10,921 nucleotides of DNA from an uncultured Halioglobus sp. (GCA_905480565.1 CAJQQW010000285.1:1-10921), one strand, 5' to 3'; shown: positions 1 to 8,178, counted from the first letter of the stretch. A program made the numbers and translations. Notes: a model not told the origin generated them from the letters alone.

Positions 1-1
1 G

Positions 2-3000
2 ATGATGGGTGATGCATTAGGCATGATCCTTCTGACACCCGCGCTCTATATCTCCATAGAATACCTAAAGGGAGACAATAGCCTGAACCGTATGCCACCC
101 GCGCGCACAGGGCTCACATTAAGTATCAGCTCTATCCTCGCGATACTAACCTTTATATTTTTTTACAACTTTGATTCAGCTGCAATACAAGAAAAAGTCG
201 ATAAAGAGGTGAGTATATTTGCCTTAAAATTAGAAGCATCATATGGCCGCGCCGCGGCGGAGGTGTCGGCGACACAGGCGCTTTTAGCATCTGATCAAAC
301 AATCTCCAGTAAATCATTTACCAATTATTTTGACGAGTTGCACAGCCTGCCAAATAGCCTGCATTGCCTTATGTGGGCGCCCGTAGATCGTTCATCATAT
401 TCAGAAGAATCCGAAGACCTCACCCGCCAAGGCAGCGAGATGAGCGCCAAAGATTTCGCTGTTAAATACATAATGCCTGCTGCATACAGTGCATCGGTTG
501 GGCGCGCTTTAGATCAAGGTTCGCAAAAAGCCATTGAGCGCATTTTAGGCAGCACTGATCCTGATATTGTAAAAGGAATTTCTTCGCAGCTGCATAATGA
601 AGAAACTCACTGGACCGATGAGCGGGGGCATACGCTGACACTCGCTAAAGCAGTCTACCGAAGCGACAATAATCAGACTATAAACTCTGCAAAAAGAGAG
701 CTCATGGGGTTCATCGTAGCGGAGTATTTACTTGCTGACCTCGTCGCCGAAGCTTTCAACCAAAGCGCTGACGATATACAGATTTATATATTTAGCGATC
801 GGTTTAAAACTGGTCCGATTTGGAAGAGCCCATCTGCCGCAGACGAATTCGATGGAGTCACATCGAACGAAGATTTTATATCCTCGCTGAAGAAATCGAC
901 AGGGTTTATAACACAAGAAATCGCCTCCATTGCTGATACAAGCTGGACCATTGTCTCGAACGGTGGGCCAGAATATGTCTTGAATAACAGAGGCTGGGCG
1001 CCTTTCTTTCAGGCGGGCACAATTATGATGCTCGGGATGCTAATCATTTTTATGCTGCGCAGCCGTGAATACACTCGACTAGAGCGAGAGAGAACAATAG
1101 CCTTGCGTGACGCAGTGGTCGTGAGCGCCCAACAGCCCTTCGTCCACCTGAACCAAGATGGCCGAGTAGTGGAATGGAACAAAGCAGCTGAAAAGACATT
1201 CGGATGGTCTGAAGAGGAAGTACTGGGACAAAAACTAAGCCAAACATTAATACCTGAGCGATACAGAGACGCCCATGAGAAAGGAATGGAAAGATACAGC
1301 AGGCTTGGGAAAGGTCCCGTTCTGGGCAAACCATTAGAAATCGAGGCTCTCCGTTCCGACAACACTGAGGTCCCTGTCTCGTTACTCATAAACTCGGTGA
1401 AATATGAGGACAACTGGCATTATTTTGCTTTTGTATCAGATATTTCGGAGCAGAAAAATAATCAGATAGCGCTCAATGAAGCACACGACAACCTGACCAG
1501 GCTGTACGAAGCAATCCCGGATGCAATTGTTGTCTATGACGAGGCAGGGAGTCTAATAGAATGTAACGCTGCGGCAGCGCGATTATTTAAAACCAGCAGA
1601 AACGCAATGCTTGGAAGTAGTTTCAACAAAATAATCGCGGAACGTTCTCAGAAATCGCTGCCAGAAATCTCAGCATCATTGACGGATGAAGAAACAGGAA
1701 GTCGCTGGATAAGTGGGCGGGATGAGCTTTACTTCGTCGATAGCGATGGCTCTGAGTTCCCTGTCGAGGCTGTCGTCAGCCATCAGCAAACCTCTGACGG
1801 GGTCAACTATATCGCAGTTATACGTGACAACACAGTGCAGTATGAAGCCGAGCAGAGGCGGCAACAGGGTCATATGATTGAATCACTAGGCCGCATGACC
1901 GGGATTCTTGCGCACGACTTCAATAATTTACTTTCAATTATTATTGGGCACCTAGATCTTGTGGGAGAGCAAGTAGCCAACGAAAAAGAAAGCAACGTAA
2001 ATGGCAAATATATTGACATTGCACTCAATGCCGCGCTGCGGGGTTCTTCAATGGTGAAATCGCTGCTCTCAGTCGCGGAGCAGCAGCCCATGATACCCGT
2101 TGCCTTCGACGTCGGACAAAAAATTCAGGAATGCCTGCCACTCATACAAAGCGGTGTAGACGACAACATTACAATTGAGTACGAGGCTCCGCCAGAACCC
2201 CTTTTAGTCAAAGCCGACGACAGCGCTCTTACGTCTGCCTTGATAAACCTCGCCGTAAACGCAGCTGAATCTATTACTGGAACCGGGGTAGTCCAGATCT
2301 CCGTTAAAAAATACACTATTGGTCAATCAGATGATCGATTTTCAACTGTGCCGGGCGACTATGCAGTCATTAGTGTCACGGATGACGGTTCCGGGATGTC
2401 GCCCGATGTCCTCGATCGAGCTGTCGCCCCCTTCTTTACGACCAAGAATCGAGGCAGCGCTAGCGGCCTAGGGTTGTCTATGGCCTCCAGCTTCGCAAAA
2501 CAACACGGTGGTGATATTTCTGTCATCTCCGAGGTTAATAGTGGCACTAGCGTAAGTATATGCATACCGCTTATTGACATTGGAGCTGCTCAAAAGTCAT
2601 CTCTTAACGTTTCACCACAGAACCGTGCTAGAGTTCTCGTTGTAGACGATCAATCCGAGATGGTAAACCTTATAACCTCCTGGCTCGAATCTGCAGGCTA
2701 CGAGGCGCAACGCGCTGAGACGCCATCCTTGGCAATAAAACTGGTTTCCGAGGAAAATTTACCATTTGACGTATTGATTACAGATGTTTTAATGCCAGCG
2801 ACTAATGGTTTTGAGCTGTTCAAAACTATTCAGGAGAAAATGCCGGAAATAGAGGTGCTTTACATAACGGGCACGTTATCGGGACACACAGAGACTATTT
2901 TTGGTGATATAGACCCGAACATTCTCGAGAAGCCGTTTAGAAAGGAGCAAATGCTTTCGGCGGTCAAAAACCTACTAAATAAATCTTCGCAGGAGACTGG

Positions 3001-3034
3001 CTCAGTGGTCACAAGGCAAACCAATGAGCAGTAA
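2..3034 (+). CDS. Hybrid sensor histidine kinase (MASE1-like end, CHASE-like, PAS-PAS-HisKA-HATPase-REC), 5' partial
   Basis: This is a membrane-bound hybrid histidine kinase that autophosphorylates and passes phosphate to a receiver. Residue numbers count from the first in-frame Met at position 2. Residues 1-20 (GDALG...LTPAL) look like the last helix of a MASE1 sensor, so the real start lies upstream and the N-terminus is missing. A membrane helix at about 38-56 is followed by an extracytoplasmic region (about 60-330) resembling CHASE, then a second helix at about 338-353. PAS domains lie at about 370-485 and 498-612. The H-box is at 638 (HDFNN), the N-box around 749-753, the G1 box DDGSG at 794-798, FFTTK at 811-815 and GLGL at 822-825. 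The C-terminal receiver has acidic D882/D883, phospho-acceptor D928, T956 and K977 (EKPF). There is no Hpt domain. The stop overlaps the next gene by 11 bp, so the two are probably cotranscribed. Kinase and receiver calls are firm; CHASE and MASE1 are by general resemblance. Confidence 0.93.
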   Translation: MMGDALGMILLTPALYISIEYLKGDNSLNRMPPARTGLTLSISSILAILTFIFFYNFDSAAIQEKVDKEVSIFALKLEASYGRAAAEVSATQALLASDQTISSKSFTNYFDELHSLPNSLHCLMWAPVDRSSYSEESEDLTRQGSEMSAKDFAVKYIMPAAYSASVGRALDQGSQKAIERILGSTDPDIVKGISSQLHNEETHWTDERGHTLTLAKAVYRSDNNQTINSAKRELMGFIVAEYLLADLVAEAFNQSADDIQIYIFSDRFKTGPIWKSPSAADEFDGVTSNEDFISSLKKSTGFITQEIASIADTSWTIVSNGGPEYVLNNRGWAPFFQAGTIMMLGMLIIFMLRSREYTRLERERTIALRDAVVVSAQQPFVHLNQDGRVVEWNKAAEKTFGWSEEEVLGQKLSQTLIPERYRDAHEKGMERYSRLGKGPVLGKPLEIEALRSDNTEVPVSLLINSVKYEDNWHYFAFVSDISEQKNNQIALNEAHDNLTRLYEAIPDAIVVYDEAGSLIECNAAAARLFKTSRNAMLGSSFNKIIAERSQKSLPEISASLTDEETGSRWISGRDELYFVDSDGSEFPVEAVVSHQQTSDGVNYIAVIRDNTVQYEAEQRRQQGHMIESLGRMTGILAHDFNNLLSIIIGHLDLVGEQVANEKESNVNGKYIDIALNAALRGSSMVKSLLSVAEQQPMIPVAFDVGQKIQECLPLIQSGVDDNITIEYEAPPEPLLVKADDSALTSALINLAVNAAESITGTGVVQISVKKYTIGQSDDRFSTVPGDYAVISVTDDGSGMSPDVLDRAVAPFFTTKNRGSASGLGLSMASSFAKQHGGDISVISEVNSGTSVSICIPLIDIGAAQKSSLNVSPQNRARVLVVDDQSEMVNLITSWLESAGYEAQRAETPSLAIKLVSEENLPFDVLITDVLMPATNGFELFKTIQEKMPEIEVLYITGTLSGHTETIFGDIDPNILEKPFRKEQMLSAVKNLLNKSSQETGSVVTRQTNEQ

Positions 3035-4274
3035 TGCCGGGGCTATGTCTTCGCTCTCACCGAGCCTTTTGGTGGTCGACGATGAGGTTGCTATCGCAGA
3101 ATACGTAGCAGCCGTAGGTACTGCTACCGGTTGCGAAACGTCTGTTTGCACACAACCGCTATCTCTCGACAAGCACCTTGTGACCATGCCCGACATCATT
3201 GTGCTAGATCTTTCCATGCCCGGAGCTGATGGTATATCGGTTATTCGCAACCTGGCTTCTGCTGGTTGCACCTCTTTACTCATCTTAATGAGTGGAGTCG
3301 ACTCGCGAGTATTGATGTCCGCCAGTCATATCGCAACCATGCAGGGTCTAAATTTACACGGCTGCCTTGAGAAACCTTTTCGAAAAAAGAATCTAAAAGA
3401 CCAACTGATTACAGCAGTTGCTGAAATTCGTGAGCGCCGCACGGAGTCACAGTCTGACGCTCCTGGCACCAACCAGACATCTTCCGTCGATGAGGGCGAT
3501 ATTGTCAGAGGTCTCGAAGCGAATGAATTCGTGGTTCACTACCAACCACAGATCGATCTTCATACGGCTGCATGGGTAGGAATGGAAGCGCTGGTCCGCT
3601 GGCAACATCCCACACTGGGCATGCTTTATCCAGGTCAATTTATCGAGACGATCGAGAAGCGGGGGCTGGGCATGACACTGACCAGGGCCGTGCTGAAAAA
3701 TGTACTTACAGAGTATGCACACTGGGGTCCTAGCGCCAATTATTCAGGCACTATCGCGATTAATCTTCCACCGGCAGCCTTAACTGGCTTCGACTTTCCC
3801 GAGGAGGTGATGCGCTCTGCTGAAGAATTCAACTTCCCCGCTGATAAACTTGTATTCGAGCTAACCGAGACTTCCGTAGCAGCCGATCCAGTAAGTGCCG
3901 CCGATGTGCTGACACGCCTTCGACTTAATGCCATGGGTTTGGCTATCGATGATTTTGGAACCGGCCATTCGAGCCTGGAGCAACTCAGGCTGCTTCCCTT
4001 CACAGAGCTAAAAATTGATCAGAGTTTTGTTCGAGCGATAGATTCGGACGTCGCGGCTAGTGTCATCGTCAAAAGTGCTATCAAACTCGGGCGCGAGCTG
4101 AATTTACAGGTTGTGGCGGAAGGTGTCGAAAACTGGAAAATATATAATTGGCTGCGAAATGAGCAATGTGATGTCGCTCAAGGATGGGTCATAGCCAAAG
4201 CAATGTCATGCAACGACATTAGTTTGTGGGCGGATAAATGGGAAAAACGCACTCACAATCAACAAGGCGGTTAG
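3024..4274 (+). CDS. REC-EAL response regulator, c-di-GMP phosphodiesterase (RocR-like)
   Basis: This predicted cytoplasmic response regulator hydrolyses cyclic di-GMP to pGpG under control of its receiver. The receiver (about 13-130) has D19/D20, phospho-acceptor D62 (LDLSMPG), S90 and K117 (EKPF). After a polar linker (about 136-158) comes an EAL domain (about 160-405). The expected catalytic set is visible: E188 in EALVRW, N247, E279 and E282 (ELTE), D309/D310 (DDFGTG), K330 (LKIDQSF), E366 (AEGVEN) and Q386 (QGW). The spacing of these residues agrees with what I recall for Pseudomonas RocR, so it is expected to be active. There is no GGDEF or DNA-binding domain. The start at 3024 lies inside the end of the kinase gene, with AAGG at 3013-3016 as a reasonable ribosome binding site; ATG at 3045 is an alternative. 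The 11-bp overlap and shared function argue that the upstream hybrid kinase is its partner. Confidence 0.95.
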   Translation: MSSNAGAMSSLSPSLLVVDDEVAIAEYVAAVGTATGCETSVCTQPLSLDKHLVTMPDIIVLDLSMPGADGISVIRNLASAGCTSLLILMSGVDSRVLMSASHIATMQGLNLHGCLEKPFRKKNLKDQLITAVAEIRERRTESQSDAPGTNQTSSVDEGDIVRGLEANEFVVHYQPQIDLHTAAWVGMEALVRWQHPTLGMLYPGQFIETIEKRGLGMTLTRAVLKNVLTEYAHWGPSANYSGTIAINLPPAALTGFDFPEEVMRSAEEFNFPADKLVFELTETSVAADPVSAADVLTRLRLNAMGLAIDDFGTGHSSLEQLRLLPFTELKIDQSFVRAIDSDVAASVIVKSAIKLGRELNLQVVAEGVENWKIYNWLRNEQCDVAQGWVIAKAMSCNDISLWADKWEKRTHNQQGG

Positions 4275-4450
4275 TGCTTTTTGCCTAATCAACATGTCCT
4301 GTGTGCCTAACATCTCAACCCGCGGTAAATTTTTCGCACATCACGCTACACTGACACGTTACACAACCTCTGCTCCTGCCAGCCACATAAGAAAAAATCA
4401 GTGCCATAGGGTATCCTGACAATCACCGCAGAACAGATCCGGCGTATGGC

Positions 4451-4476
4451 TAAAATATGATCTTTCGTTGCGATCA
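4451..4476 (-). terminator. Weak terminator-like hairpin after the DUF2855 gene
   Basis: On the minus strand, 4 bases after the DUF2855 stop codon, arms TGATC (4476-4472) and GATCA (4462-4458) flank a 9-nt loop and are followed by TATTTTA. The stem has only 5 bp and the T-tract is interrupted, so this is a weak candidate. The rest of 4275-4479, between the two convergent gene ends, shows no strong hairpin. Confidence 0.3.
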
Positions 4477-4479
4477 CCG

Positions 4480-5691
4480 CTAGGGTCGCTCTTCGTAAGC
4501 CAGCGAGAGTACCACCGCCTCAGACGGGGGCACATTGCCCTCCACGATACGCCTGTAGGCAACCTGTGCAGACTCCGGGGAATCTGCACGATTAACCTTG
4601 ATCCAGCCCTTATCCAATGCCGAATCGACGAACGACGCCAAAGCGGTGGCTGATTTTCGGTCCATTTCTTCCCGTCCCCACTTATTCAATAAATCGGCGA
4701 TCACCGCTGGGGCAAAGAACATTTCCAACCGCGGGCTGAGACGATGCGCGGCCCACTGCTTTAGCCGCTGTGGACCCACCATATCGATGAACATCTTGAA
4801 GAATCCGCCAGGACCAAACGATCCAAAAACAGAAGACTCAGCGTCTGAATGAGTCCCTCCTACAGCGAAGGCTTTAACAAATTTGGATTTACCGCGCTTG
4901 TAGATTTTTGCGTCGCCAGCTACATCAATTAATACGTGGCGAAGTGATGAGTCAGTTGGAATATCCTCATCATAAGTAATAACCTCGTCATACAGCCCCG
5001 TTGACTGAACAAATGCGGTATGGCGCGACGCTGTATAAGCGATCAACTGCTGTAGGCTGCCCTTGCGACGATCTTCCCGCAGCAGCAACGCGGTAGCCAG
5101 CGAAAGTTTTGAGGAACCTGAGGTGAGCACAATACTATTGCCTCCGTAAAAATTATGCATCTTGAGTAATTCATAGAGAATAAAACCGCTTCCGGCACCA
5201 GGGCCTGCTGTCATGGCCAATTCAGCTTTTTCACCGCTGCCGCTTATGGGCGTTGCGCCTGAGGCATCAACGGTGAGAAAAGCATTATAGGCCTGATTAA
5301 TCTTATCGCGGGCGCCACCGAAAGCCTCGAAGCCTTGTGTTGTGCGCCTCGCTTTCATTTGCACGACGTTAGTCATGTGGAGGAAACCACTGAACCGCTC
5401 ACCCACGCTGAAATCCCGGTTGGCGCTTTCGATGACCGTAGCAATCCCCCACGCCGGCACGTTGGCTAATTCCTTATGTTCCTCGGCTAACGGATAGACG
5501 GAAAAAAATTTCAGAAAGGGTGCTTCACCCATCTGCGCATAGAACAGATTGTTCGCGCTCAAGCCGACCCTGTCCACGCGCATCCGGATATCTCCGCCCT
5601 CCAGCGGAGACAATTCGTCATGAAGAACTACGGTCTCGGCCAGATGCTTGCGTCGGCTCGAAATCGTGATCCGCTTTGCACTATTAGTCAT
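4480..5691 (-). CDS. DUF2855 family protein (MDR-like fold)
   Basis: A 403-aa cytoplasmic protein of the uncharacterised DUF2855 family, which resembles medium-chain dehydrogenase/reductases without an obvious zinc site. The N-terminal half carries the recognisable SANNLFYAQMGE segment (45-56), followed by WGIATVIES (81-89) and VGERFSGF (96-103), which match the GroES-like part. The C-terminal half has a Rossmann-like strand and turn, SIVLTSGSSKLSLATALLL at about 186-204, and LIDVAGD at 254-260. No signal peptide or membrane segment is seen. The start at 5691 is well supported by GGGAG at 5701-5705, 9 nt upstream. It is the last gene of the minus-strand lipid cluster, 68 bp after the PhyH gene. 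Family membership is by motif recognition. Substrate and reaction are unknown; a role in reducing a lipid-derived carbonyl or enoyl compound would be inference from fold and context only. Confidence 0.85.
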   Translation of the reverse strand: MTNSAKRITISSRRKHLAETVVLHDELSPLEGGDIRMRVDRVGLSANNLFYAQMGEAPFLKFFSVYPLAEEHKELANVPAWGIATVIESANRDFSVGERFSGFLHMTNVVQMKARRTTQGFEAFGGARDKINQAYNAFLTVDASGATPISGSGEKAELAMTAGPGAGSGFILYELLKMHNFYGGNSIVLTSGSSKLSLATALLLREDRRKGSLQQLIAYTASRHTAFVQSTGLYDEVITYDEDIPTDSSLRHVLIDVAGDAKIYKRGKSKFVKAFAVGGTHSDAESSVFGSFGPGGFFKMFIDMVGPQRLKQWAAHRLSPRLEMFFAPAVIADLLNKWGREEMDRKSATALASFVDSALDKGWIKVNRADSPESAQVAYRRIVEGNVPPSEAVVLSLAYEERP

Positions 5692-5702
5692 TTTTGTCTG
5701 CT

Positions 5703-5741
5703 CCCGTTATCCAGACAGGTGAAAAAGTATCCAGCCCGTTA
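5703..5741. repeat. Paired short direct repeats in the PhyH-DUF2855 gap
   Basis: On the + strand TATCCAG occurs at 5708-5714 and again at 5728-5734, exactly 20 bp apart, about two helical turns. CCCGTTA occurs at 5703-5709 and 5735-5741, so the outer and inner words swap order between copies. The GGG of the DUF2855 ribosome binding site lies in one copy. This could be a regulatory site or chance; the pattern is directly seen, the function is not. Confidence 0.35.
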
Positions 5742-5759
5742 GCCAAACTTAAAAATAGC

Positions 5760-6671
5760 TTACCGGGGCTGCCACACAATAGGGAATACATCGGGAAATG
5801 ACGCCAGCAAATCTCCGCTTCGGGGCTTGTATCGATATAAGTCTTTAGGGTCTGGAACCACCTGACCCAGACGGTGGATATAGCGAATATCATTGCCTGC
5901 CCACATAGAAGCATGAGCTCTGCGCGGCTGGGTAGATTGATAACCGCCCTCCGCTCCGTGAAGGATGTGCCCGTGAAACAGCAGGACATCGCCCGGCTCA
6001 TAGTCCCAGCCCAAAATATCGAAGGAATCTCTGTAGGTCTCGATATCAGGTGCTGCGGGCATGGCGTTATCACGGAAGGCATTAGCGTAAGACCATGTCT
6101 CGTGTGCTTCGACCCCAATCACCGGCTCACCAGCAGCCATAGCTTTTATTGCGCGCTCGGCGCCTTCCGGGTCCTCTTCCAATGGCCGCCCCACCCAGGT
6201 GTGATAAGTAACATTCCAACGGTGGGAACCCCTCACGACCTCCATACTGATCTCCCTTGGTACAGGGTCGGGGCTGACCCAGGCGCGCACAAGATCTTGA
6301 CCCTCAATATTGTAGTAACACGTATCCTGGTGCCAGGGCGTGGGCTCTATCTCGCCGGCAGGCTTGTAAAACATCTGATCCATGTAGAAACGCACCGGTG
6401 AATCCAAAACTCTTCCTACCAATTCTGCCACCGGTGACTCAGCAATAAACCGCGCAAGCGCGGGCGACTGATTCGAAGGAAACTGATCTATTCGCAACGG
6501 CCCATCGACGTTACTGGACATAGCTCCCGGCTGCTGGTTGGCCTGTTCCAGCCCGTCTTCCAGAATATTGAGCCAGGACTGTGGCAATACGTTCTTCAGC
6601 AAAACCGCACCGTCACGGTGTAGGCTAGCGATCTCTGACGGTGCTATGGTGCGCAAAGGACTATCGATCAT
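5760..6671 (-). CDS. Phytanoyl-CoA dioxygenase (PhyH) family Fe(II)/2-oxoglutarate oxygenase
   Basis: A 303-aa non-haem iron oxygenase of the PhyH family. Members couple oxidation of 2-oxoglutarate to succinate and CO2 with hydroxylation of a substrate, which for the name-giving enzyme is the alpha carbon of phytanoyl-CoA. The Fe site is visible as H114-x-D116 in PWHQDTCYY and a distal H238 in LFHGHILHGAEGG. R250 or R251 (QPRRAHASMW) is the likely 2-oxoglutarate carboxylate ligand. The segment MEVVRGSHRW (143-152) matches the usual family PGSH stretch. The N-terminal part (about 8-45) has the family helix ahead of the double-stranded beta-helix, which supports the start at 6671 although no strong ribosome binding site is seen there. 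No signal peptide is present. It lies 86 bp after the WS/DGAT gene and 68 bp before DUF2855 on the same strand. The substrate cannot be told from sequence: the neighbours suggest a lipid, but many PhyH proteins act on other small molecules. Confidence 0.93.
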   Translation of the reverse strand: MIDSPLRTIAPSEIASLHRDGAVLLKNVLPQSWLNILEDGLEQANQQPGAMSSNVDGPLRIDQFPSNQSPALARFIAESPVAELVGRVLDSPVRFYMDQMFYKPAGEIEPTPWHQDTCYYNIEGQDLVRAWVSPDPVPREISMEVVRGSHRWNVTYHTWVGRPLEEDPEGAERAIKAMAAGEPVIGVEAHETWSYANAFRDNAMPAAPDIETYRDSFDILGWDYEPGDVLLFHGHILHGAEGGYQSTQPRRAHASMWAGNDIRYIHRLGQVVPDPKDLYRYKPRSGDLLASFPDVFPIVWQPR

Positions 6672-6757
6672 CGATTCAAAACATCAGCATTATTGTATTT
6701 TGTTGCAGCCACAATGAAAGACCCGGTATCTCGCCACGCATTATTTTATAAAGCGAC
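6672..6757 (-). promoter_or_regulatory. AT-rich gap with possible internal promoter for PhyH-DUF2855
   Basis: This 86-bp gap is markedly AT-richer than the genes on either side. On the minus strand it contains TACAAT (6697-6692), one mismatch from the sigma-70 -10 consensus, 20 nt before the PhyH start. No good -35 box lies at the right distance, so this is a weak call. The octamer GCATTATT occurs twice on the + strand (6687-6694 and 6738-6745). The gap could allow separate expression of the two downstream genes. Confidence 0.25.
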
Positions 6758-8164
6758 TCAGCCAAGTTCCAGCATTTCCTCGTATGCCTCCTCCAGACAG
6801 CTGGCATAGAAGGCTGGATCCGGCATCATTTCGCGGCAACTGACACAACCTATGCTGACTGTGCCATTGTAGCTAAAGACTACCTGAAACAGCCCCAGAC
6901 CGCTTGCAGCAGGCCCCATGCCATAGAATTGCTGCATTTCGCAGCCCATGAAGTAGAGCGGAACAGGAGGACCGGGCACATTAGTGACGACAGTATTGAA
7001 CATCCTGACCGATTCCGACAAACCTGTCGCCATTAACACCTTGCCCGTCAAATTGGCAACCGCAGGGCTGATCAAAGCCAGCGTTTCCGCCACTACGTCC
7101 TCACCAAGAATGGAGAGAAGTTCCTTGGCATCATGCGTGGAGTCCCGAACAAATTCCAAGCGCTCTCGCGCATCCTCAATATGCGAGCCAATCGCTACCC
7201 GCATAATGGAAATCTGATTGCCCTCGTCTCGCATAGCGGCTTCGCTGCGCGTCGACTTGGGCATCATCGCGAGAAGGCTGTCGCTAACGCCCTCTTCTCG
7301 ACTAGCGAGATATTTGTACATACCACCACCACAGATAGCGATAATGACATCGTTGACAGTGCACCCTTCGACCCTATTTTTTACCGACTTTATCTGCTCC
7401 AGAGAAAAGCGCACACCATCAAAAACACGGTGCGGTGTAACGCCCTGATTGAAGGGACTATCCGGGGCCACCTGCATGGACCGATGACCGCCCTGAAGCC
7501 ATTGCCGCGCGTCCATCCAGCGGCCCGCAAAGTTTCGCATATAGCGGGCGTATTTGCCTGGCATTCGCGCGGACTGTATCAAGCCGTTCACATACATCGC
7601 CAGATCTGAAGGTATGCTATCAGCCTGCCACCCGTCATAGCGCGACGTTGCAGGGATTTCATAATCCGGGCCCAACTCATGCGTCGCAGCCAGCAACTCT
7701 GCCCCGGACACCCCGTCAATGGCGGAATGATGAACCTTGTGTAAAAGAGCAAAACTGTTGGGCGCGATTCCGTCAATACTATCGAGCCCCTCGATAACAT
7801 AGACCTCCCATAAAGGTTTATTGAGGTCCAGGGGACGCGAAAACAGGCGGGCCGCAAGTATGGTTAACTGCCGCCAGTCCCGCGGTTCTGGCAGCGCGAT
7901 ATGGCGGATATGAAATTCGATATCAAATTCCGGGTCTTCAATCCAATAGGGATTGCCCAGATTGAATGGCACGTTGACCCTGCGCCGGCGGAACACTTTG
8001 GCCCTGTCCAGACGCGAGCGATAATAGTCAAGTATGTCGGTGAAACGCAGAAAGCCACCCGGGGCTTTAGACTGATCATAAATACTCAAACTGCCGATAT
8101 GCATCGGCGTGTTGCGAGTGTCCAGATTTAAAAACAGGGCATCAATGTCTGAAAGCGGTTGCAT
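6758..8164 (-). CDS. Wax ester synthase / acyl-CoA:diacylglycerol acyltransferase (WS/DGAT)
   Basis: This bifunctional-type acyltransferase joins an acyl-CoA to a fatty alcohol (wax ester) or to diacylglycerol (triacylglycerol), usually at the membrane and lipid-droplet surface. Numbering is from Met at 8164 (468 aa, normal length). The N-terminus MQPLSDIDALFLNLDTRNTP is typical of the family, PLW is at 117-119, and the catalytic HHxxxDG motif is HHSAIDG at 145-151. The conserved TVND is at 269-272, and NVPGP (395-399) opens the C-terminal WES domain, followed by SYNG at 431-434. An in-frame ATG at 8176 would add four residues. I prefer 8164 because GGAG lies 5 nt upstream and because homologues start at this point. 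It follows the double-SDR reductase gene with an 11-nt gap from its stop (or 1-nt overlap from the upstream ATG), strong evidence of cotranscription. The gene pair makes wax ester synthesis the most economical reading; actual substrate preference cannot be read from the sequence. Confidence 0.95.
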   Translation of the reverse strand: MQPLSDIDALFLNLDTRNTPMHIGSLSIYDQSKAPGGFLRFTDILDYYRSRLDRAKVFRRRRVNVPFNLGNPYWIEDPEFDIEFHIRHIALPEPRDWRQLTILAARLFSRPLDLNKPLWEVYVIEGLDSIDGIAPNSFALLHKVHHSAIDGVSGAELLAATHELGPDYEIPATSRYDGWQADSIPSDLAMYVNGLIQSARMPGKYARYMRNFAGRWMDARQWLQGGHRSMQVAPDSPFNQGVTPHRVFDGVRFSLEQIKSVKNRVEGCTVNDVIIAICGGGMYKYLASREEGVSDSLLAMMPKSTRSEAAMRDEGNQISIMRVAIGSHIEDARERLEFVRDSTHDAKELLSILGEDVVAETLALISPAVANLTGKVLMATGLSESVRMFNTVVTNVPGPPVPLYFMGCEMQQFYGMGPAASGLGLFQVVFSYNGTVSIGCVSCREMMPDPAFYASCLEEAYEEMLELG

Positions 8165-8178
8165 GGTATCTCCCATTA
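8162..8178 (-). promoter_or_regulatory. Stop/start junction with internal ribosome binding site
   Basis: On the minus strand the junction reads TAATGGGAGATACCATG. The reductase stop TAA shares a base with an ATG at 8176, and 12 nt later a second ATG at 8164 is preceded by GGAG at 5-nt spacing. Translation of the acyltransferase is likely coupled to that of the reductase, with 8164 the better-supported start. Confidence 0.6.

Noticed and set aside
1009..1413. 134-codon minus-strand frame inside the histidine kinase gene
   Set aside because: Antisense to the first PAS domain, Ser-rich, with no recognisable domain.
4383..4425. T-rich tract near CAGTGCCATAGGGTATCCTG as a second terminator in the convergent gap
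   Set aside because: The inverted pairing is only 3 bp beside the T-tract, too weak to call.
5684..6118. 144-codon minus-strand frame overlapping the PhyH gene and reaching into the DUF2855 start
   Set aside because: It lies in another frame of a PhyH gene with intact catalytic residues, is rich in Cys, Trp and Met without domain pattern, and has no good ribosome binding site.
5874..6401. 175-codon plus-strand frame opposite the PhyH gene
   Set aside because: Antisense shadow of a well-supported coding region, with no family-like motif.
7133..7609. 158-codon plus-strand frame opposite the WS/DGAT gene
   Set aside because: Antisense shadow; the other strand holds the HHxxxDG acyltransferase.
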